Shown here: positions 59,511 to 64,000 of the stretch, one piece after another | Position numbering within the stretch: the first letter of the stretch is position 1 | Layout: every line of letters begins with the position of its first letter | Origin: Ulota crispa | Lineage: Eukaryota; Streptophyta; Bryopsida; Orthotrichales; Orthotrichaceae | NCBI GenBank assembly: GCA_963920765.1 | Contig: OY987244.1 | Location: forward strand, 9,984,501 to 10,048,500 | Length of the DNA: 64,000 bases | Direction of reading: 5' to 3' | Position numbers and translations under genes: made by a program | The notes under the pieces: generated by a model | What the model saw: the letters and a program-made list of their open reading frames with translations, nothing else | Databases searched by the model: none | What the model was told of the DNA's origin: nothing

Positions 59511-60235
59511 AACAAAAAACAACTTTTTAGCAAAAAAGAAAAACATAAAAAAAGAAAAAGTTAAAGAAAAACATTATATACCCAAATTCCTTGTGGTTAT
59601 CTCATTTGCTGGATGATACTTGGATGAATGATTGGATGAATATTTTTTGAACATGGATGACCAACATTCATTTTTCATCCAATCCAAAATTCTCTGCATG
59701 TGCATAAAATATAATTTCACCAGTTTTACCTTTTTAAATATTATTTGGACATTAGAAGAATTTATAAAAGCCCTTTTCTTCCAAGTTTAATCAGTAATTT
59801 GTCAATTTTATTTGTTTTTTCGTTACTAATTTTTGGCTTAACTTCACTATTTATTGTTTTAAATTATTTATTTTTTTAATAAATTGTGAAATTTCACTGC
59901 TCAAATCCAACTGCTCACTGCTCTATGCTTAATGCTCATTGCTCGTGGCTCACACCTTAGCATCGCTGTACTATTTATTAATCAACATTCTTGTAAAACC
60001 ATGATTTTGACACAATATCATTTACAAAAAATAGGATTTTGGATTTTGGTAACTGAAATTTGATATGCTTGATCAACATTGCATGAGGATCGCATGTTAA
60101 AAATGTATGAATGAAATTTTACTTATATTCTTTGTTATACATACTTCTTTGGATGCCATAAAAGGGTGTTATGTACTCTTTCTTTTGGGTACTGTACAGT
60201 ACCATAACAAAAAAAATTGTCACCTTGTTCTATCA

Positions 60236-61120
60236 TTAACCCCTGAGCGCCCTAGCGCCTCCTATATTGCCTCCCATGATTTCAAAGCCTTGTTTTGAAG
60301 CATTGGATCTAACTATTTGATCTTGCTATAAACTACAATTATGAAGGTATTCAAGTTGTCCATGCCAAGGGAGTAATGGCAGGGAAAGCCAAATGTTGTT
60401 CAAGTGTTGTAAGATATTTGATTGGGTGAAACACCATACGGGGCAACAAGGGTGTGCTGGCAAGCCAAGATTTACAAGTTGCACCCGGTCAATATCCCTT
60501 ACAAGCTTCTTTGTGTAAGCTCCATGGTAGCGAGAAAGTTGTCGGCAAGAGTTCAAGCATTTTCTAGACCCTTATTGTGGCAATTGTCACCAACTGTGCC
60601 GGTCATTGTTTTTTTGTGCAATAGCAATTTGAAGCCCCTAAAATTTGACATAAAAAAAAGTGCAGTCTTCAATAATTTACAAGTGTGTGCATTCACATCT
60701 AATCTTGCTGCTCACAAAATTTAAGATGAATTAGGGGCTCATAGAATTTTGTAAAAATCATCAAATACCAACTACCTACCAAAAAATGAGATTTTGTCAT
60801 CACATGTTGTTTGATCAAATGTTATGATCTCCCAACTCCCACGGCCAGTTGTTCCTAGAATTTGCAAACCTTCTTCTAAGTAGGACCAACCCCATATTTG
60901 ATCAATATGGAGTTGTCAGTTATATATGGAGTGTATCTAGACTTTGTGTTGGTCCAAATACACTCCATATATAACTGACAACTCCATATTGATTGAATAT
61001 GGGTATTTTCAATGGTCAATTTTTGTGGAACATCTGATTGACTGAGATACAAAGCATCAAAGTTGTCGATCTCCATAAACCTTGATTTTGTTGAAATTGG
61101 CATAGGCAGTCAGGCATTAA
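60236..61120 (-). mobile_element. TTAA-flanked element, family D, inverted, with nested hairpin
   Basis: 885 bases. Left TTAACCCCTGAGCGCCC, right GGCATTAA. It is the reverse complement of 40586-41486 with a 113-base hairpin (60891-61003) absent from that copy. Confidence 0.72.
60891..61003. mobile_element. Short hairpin MITE nested in family D
   Basis: Arms of about 46 bases: ATATGGAGTTGTCAGTTATA pairs with TATAACTGACAACTCCATAT, around a 20-base loop. Confidence 0.8.
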
Positions 61121-61137
61121 AAGAGCTTTGCATCATA

Positions 61138-61888
61138 CGGAATATGATTTGTATTTTGTTGATTTGAATCATAGAAATTTGGTTATTCTGCAATCCCAAT
61201 CAAGCATACCAAATTTTAGCTCCTAAAATCCAAAACCCTGTTTTTGGTGAATAATTTTGTGTGTAATTCATGATTTTACATGATTATTGATTGAAAAAAA
61301 TTGGTGATGAATTTTTGAGATTTGGTTGCATGGGTATGTAGGAAACATCCATATGCACAACTTCTATGCTACAAAAAACCCTTTTAAGTAACAAAAATTT
61401 GATCTACAAAAATATCAATGTGACTTGTGATATGCCCAAATTTTTGTAAATACCTGTTTCTTTACAATAATTAGATTTTTCTATTTGAAATACACATTGT
61501 GATTAAGTTTGTACTTTTGAGCATGATGGTATATTTTATTTGCAAAAATCTAATTATAGTAAAGAAATAGGTATTTTACAAAATTTGGGCATATCATAAG
61601 TCACATTGATATTTTTGTAGATCAAATTTTTGTTACTTAAAAGGGTTTTTTGTAGCATAGAAGTTGTGCATATGGATGTTTCCTACATACCCATGCAACC
61701 AAATCTCAAAAATTCATCACCAATTTTTTTCAATCAATAATCATGTAAAATCATGAATTACACACAAAATTATTCACCAAAAACAGGGTTTTGGATTTTA
61801 GGAGCTAAAATTTGGTATGCTTGATGAGGGTTGCATAAGAATTAAACACTAGTGGTGCAAGACAATAAAATGTCAATCATATTCTATA
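61138..61888. mobile_element. Large foldback element, second copy
   Basis: Arms of roughly 340 bases that are complements (for example AAGCATACCAAATTTTAGCT and its complement near 61815), centre near 61515. Arm sequence is related to the foldback at 57652. Confidence 0.85.
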
Positions 61889-62037
61889 TTAGGCAAATTT
61901 TTTGAATGGCATAACATGGTGTTCTTAATATTTTTGTCCCCCTATTGTATTATACAGTACTAGGTAGTATAGTTACTTAATGCCTATTTTGGCATTCCCA
62001 ACAAGTTTGTTTAACAAAAAATATAAAAGGTATTATA

Positions 62038-62610
62038 ATCTCATATTGTTGGTATATGATTCTCATGTAATCTCAATCAATCATACCAAATTTTGGTTAC
62101 TAAAAGTAAAAATCCTATTTTTGGTAAATTGTTTTGTGTCAAAATCATGGTTTTACAAGAAAGTTGATTTAAAAACATTGGTGATGAATTTTTAAGATTT
62201 GATTGCATGGATGTGTTGGATACCTCCGTGCGCACATCTTTTTTTTTAACAAGCATCTTCAAAAAGTTCAAAATTCCTTCATTGGAGACTTGAATGTTGG
62301 TGTAATCAAGACCAAATTTAGTTAGAAAAATATCTCAAATTTTTAATACCTTTAAGCACAACCTAATTACCATAAAGAAATACCAAAAGACCAAAATTCA
62401 ATTTTTGGTAAATTATTATAAGTCAAAATTATGGTTTTACAAGAGAACTGATTGAGACACATTGGTAATAAATTTTTGAGGTTTGATTGCTAGGCATGTA
62501 GAAAATGTCCTTACACACATCTTTCATGCTAAAAAAAACCCCCTTAAGTACCAAAAATTTGATCTTCAAAGGATTTCGTGTGTCTCGTGTTATGCCCAAA
62601 TTTTGTAAAT
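62038..62610. repeat. Two unpaired foldback arms in direct orientation
   Basis: 62038-62330 and 62385-62610 both resemble the left arm of the foldbacks at 57652 and 61138 (ATGGTTTTACAAGA...TGATGAATTTTTGAG...GATTTGATTGC). Right arms are missing. Confidence 0.65.
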
Positions 62611-62639
62611 TTTTTACTTTTTGAGTAAATTCAAATTTT

Positions 62640-62830
62640 TCTATTTGACTTATATGTTATGACAAAAATTTCTGAAATTTTCTCCACATCTTTGGATACT
62701 AGTGTAGTACAAGATCCAATTATTAGATGTGTCCAAAAATAAAACTTTATCCAAAATTTGGTACTTGTACAAGAAATGGCAGTTTTGGAGCAGTTTTAGT
62801 GAAAACATAGTCAAAAGCCTTTAGGGGTTG
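62640..62830 (-). mobile_element. End of a family C TTAA element
   Basis: Matches the right 190 bases of the copy at 13401 and ends CCTTTAGGGGTTGAC, with TTAA mutated to TTGA. Confidence 0.5.
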
Positions 62831-63069
62831 ACATGGAGAGCAACAAGTAATACTAAAAACAGAACATGAATATTCACATTTTGTCTTTATACAAAGTAAG
62901 CCAAGGTCAATTATTGGCAGTGTCTCCATGATTATATGATAGATCTTAATGTACAAGATTTGGTCTAGTGTATGCACAAGACTTGATCTTTTTTTACATT
63001 TTACATTATTTAAATATCTATTGTTGCTATAATAATCTTCATCTATAATGGCTGCAAAAAAAAACTTTT

Positions 63070-63750
63070 AAAAGGTCCTTGTAACAACAACAAAGTTCCG
63101 GAACAACAAACTAGCGGATTTCAAGTAGTAAACCATGTGAAATTCAAATTTTAGAGAGTTGTATGCACATCCGAGTAGCCAAGTGGTGAGTCATGAGGTA
63201 ATTTTCCAAGGTAAGACAATCTAGAAATTGTCAAGGCAACCTACACCAAATAGTGCATTTATGTTAGCCTTAACAATTGGGTTTAAGCATTACCTTGGCA
63301 AAGTTACCTCATGACTCATCCTTGGCTACTTGGTAGGGCATGCAACTCTCTTTACGCTACTATAATTACTTGTTTTGTGTAAAGTTCCAACTTTCTTGCT
63401 CCTTGGCTCTAGCGCTTGTTGCTACACCCAACCGTTGCTTGCTTTCTCCAATGTTTATCACGGGAATTATTGCCAAAAGTAACTGTAGCAACAGTGTATT
63501 TTAAAGAGTGTGAAATGTTAAGAAATTAGTGTAAAGCAACCTAAATGCAATATTTGATGTACACTAAATAGTGCATTTAGGTTGCCTTAACAATTACGTT
63601 GCCTTACCTTAGAAAGTTACATGTTGACTCATCACTTGGAGGTTGGAGGTGCATACAACTCTTTAGATATTTGGATTTCACATGTTTAACAACTTGGAAA
63701 CCACTATTTTATTTTTCCATAGCTTTGTTGTTGTTACTAGGCCCTTTAAA
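63070..63750. mobile_element. Foldback element with an internal secondary palindrome
   Basis: Outer left GGTCCTTGTAACAACAACAA pairs with outer right TTGTTGTTGTTACTAGGCCC. A smaller palindrome (63153-63352) uses the same left arm with a second, nearer right arm (GAGTCATGAGGTAA / TTACCTCATGACTC). Confidence 0.65.
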
Positions 63751-64000
63751 ATTGTTTATTGCAGTAATTATTGTCAAAAGTTACCAGAGCATCACAAAAT
63801 ATTTAAATAGTGTGAAATGTTAAGAAATTAGTGTGGGGCAACCTAAATGCACCACTTGGTATCTCATGGAGATCACTCCTTGCAATTTTATGGTATACAC
63901 GTGAGTTGAGAAGATATTTAATGTAACTGTTTATCTAAATAATTATATTTTAGATGACCGTATTTTTATATGAAAAGCTATCCGGGGCATATTTCTACTA
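63751..64000. other. Window end, non-coding
   Basis: GTGTGAAATGTTAAGAAATT at about 63810 repeats a segment at about 63507, so foldback-related sequence continues to at least 63865. Confidence 0.4.

Larger units (their letters stand above)
58321..59970. mobile_element. hAT-like non-autonomous element
   Basis: Flanked by the 8-base direct repeat CTATTTAT at 58313-58320 and 59971-59978. Ends are imperfect inverted repeats: CAAGGTTGCTAAACTGTGAG and the complement of CTCACACCTTAGCATCGCTG. Subterminal GAGCAATGAG words repeat at both ends, as in hAT elements. It carries no transposase. The interior is made of about seven copies of a 120-150-base unit plus a TA microsatellite. Confidence 0.82.
57652..60203. 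mobile_element. Large foldback element, split by a hAT-like insertion
   Basis: Left arm 57652 to about 58066. The right arm is its complement, in two pieces, 58140-58320 and 59979-60203. Outer ends TGTACAGTACCC and GGGTACTGTACA. Without the insertion the element would be about 0.9 kb with arms of about 410 bases. Confidence 0.82.

Overview
The window looks like nuclear DNA of a plant-lineage (streptophyte) eukaryote with an AT-rich, repeat-packed genome. The support is plant-like UBL5 and RPL5 proteins, a plant-type nitronate monooxygenase with GT-AG introns of several hundred to about 2,800 bases, a telo-box upstream of RPL5, fragments resembling chloroplast SRP54, organellar HSP90 and a B3 domain, and Stowaway-like MITEs. 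I cannot name the species; a seed-free plant or a streptophyte alga both fit.

Layout. 1-7598 is most of a Ty3/gypsy LTR retrotransposon on the + strand: a gag-protease frame running in from the left edge, an intact pol frame (RT, RNase H, integrase, GPY/F module), and a 2.16-kb 3' LTR. A second, decayed LTR of the same family (7792-9954) splits a short coding sequence I cannot name. 10.1-15.2 kb is non-coding and holds TTAA-flanked DNA elements. 15.4-16.7 kb is a GC-richer stretch of uncertain content. UBL5 lies at 17,454-17,675 (+). A six-exon nitronate monooxygenase gene spans 21,070-28,476 (+), its introns loaded with MITEs. RPL5, nine exons, lies on the - strand at 35,808-38,298. 46.9-49.8 kb holds exon-sized pieces of unrelated genes on both strands. 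The remainder, roughly 29-35 kb and 38.5-64 kb, is almost entirely nested non-autonomous DNA elements, foldbacks and simple repeats.

The three full genes (splicing-linked ubiquitin-like protein, flavin enzyme, ribosomal protein) are housekeeping neighbours with no evident shared pathway. The most striking content is the repeat landscape. There is a set of 0.65-1.0-kb elements bounded by TTAA and CCC...GGG termini (piggyBac-type ends), some abutting through a shared TTAA and some carrying nested hairpins. There is a hAT-like element whose insertion into a large foldback can be read from an 8-base target duplication and the matching opposite arm. A foldback MITE family appears four times in and around the nitronate monooxygenase gene. 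The retrotransposon's pol resembles, from memory, elements of basidiomycete fungi more than common plant gypsy lineages, so horizontal transfer is worth testing.
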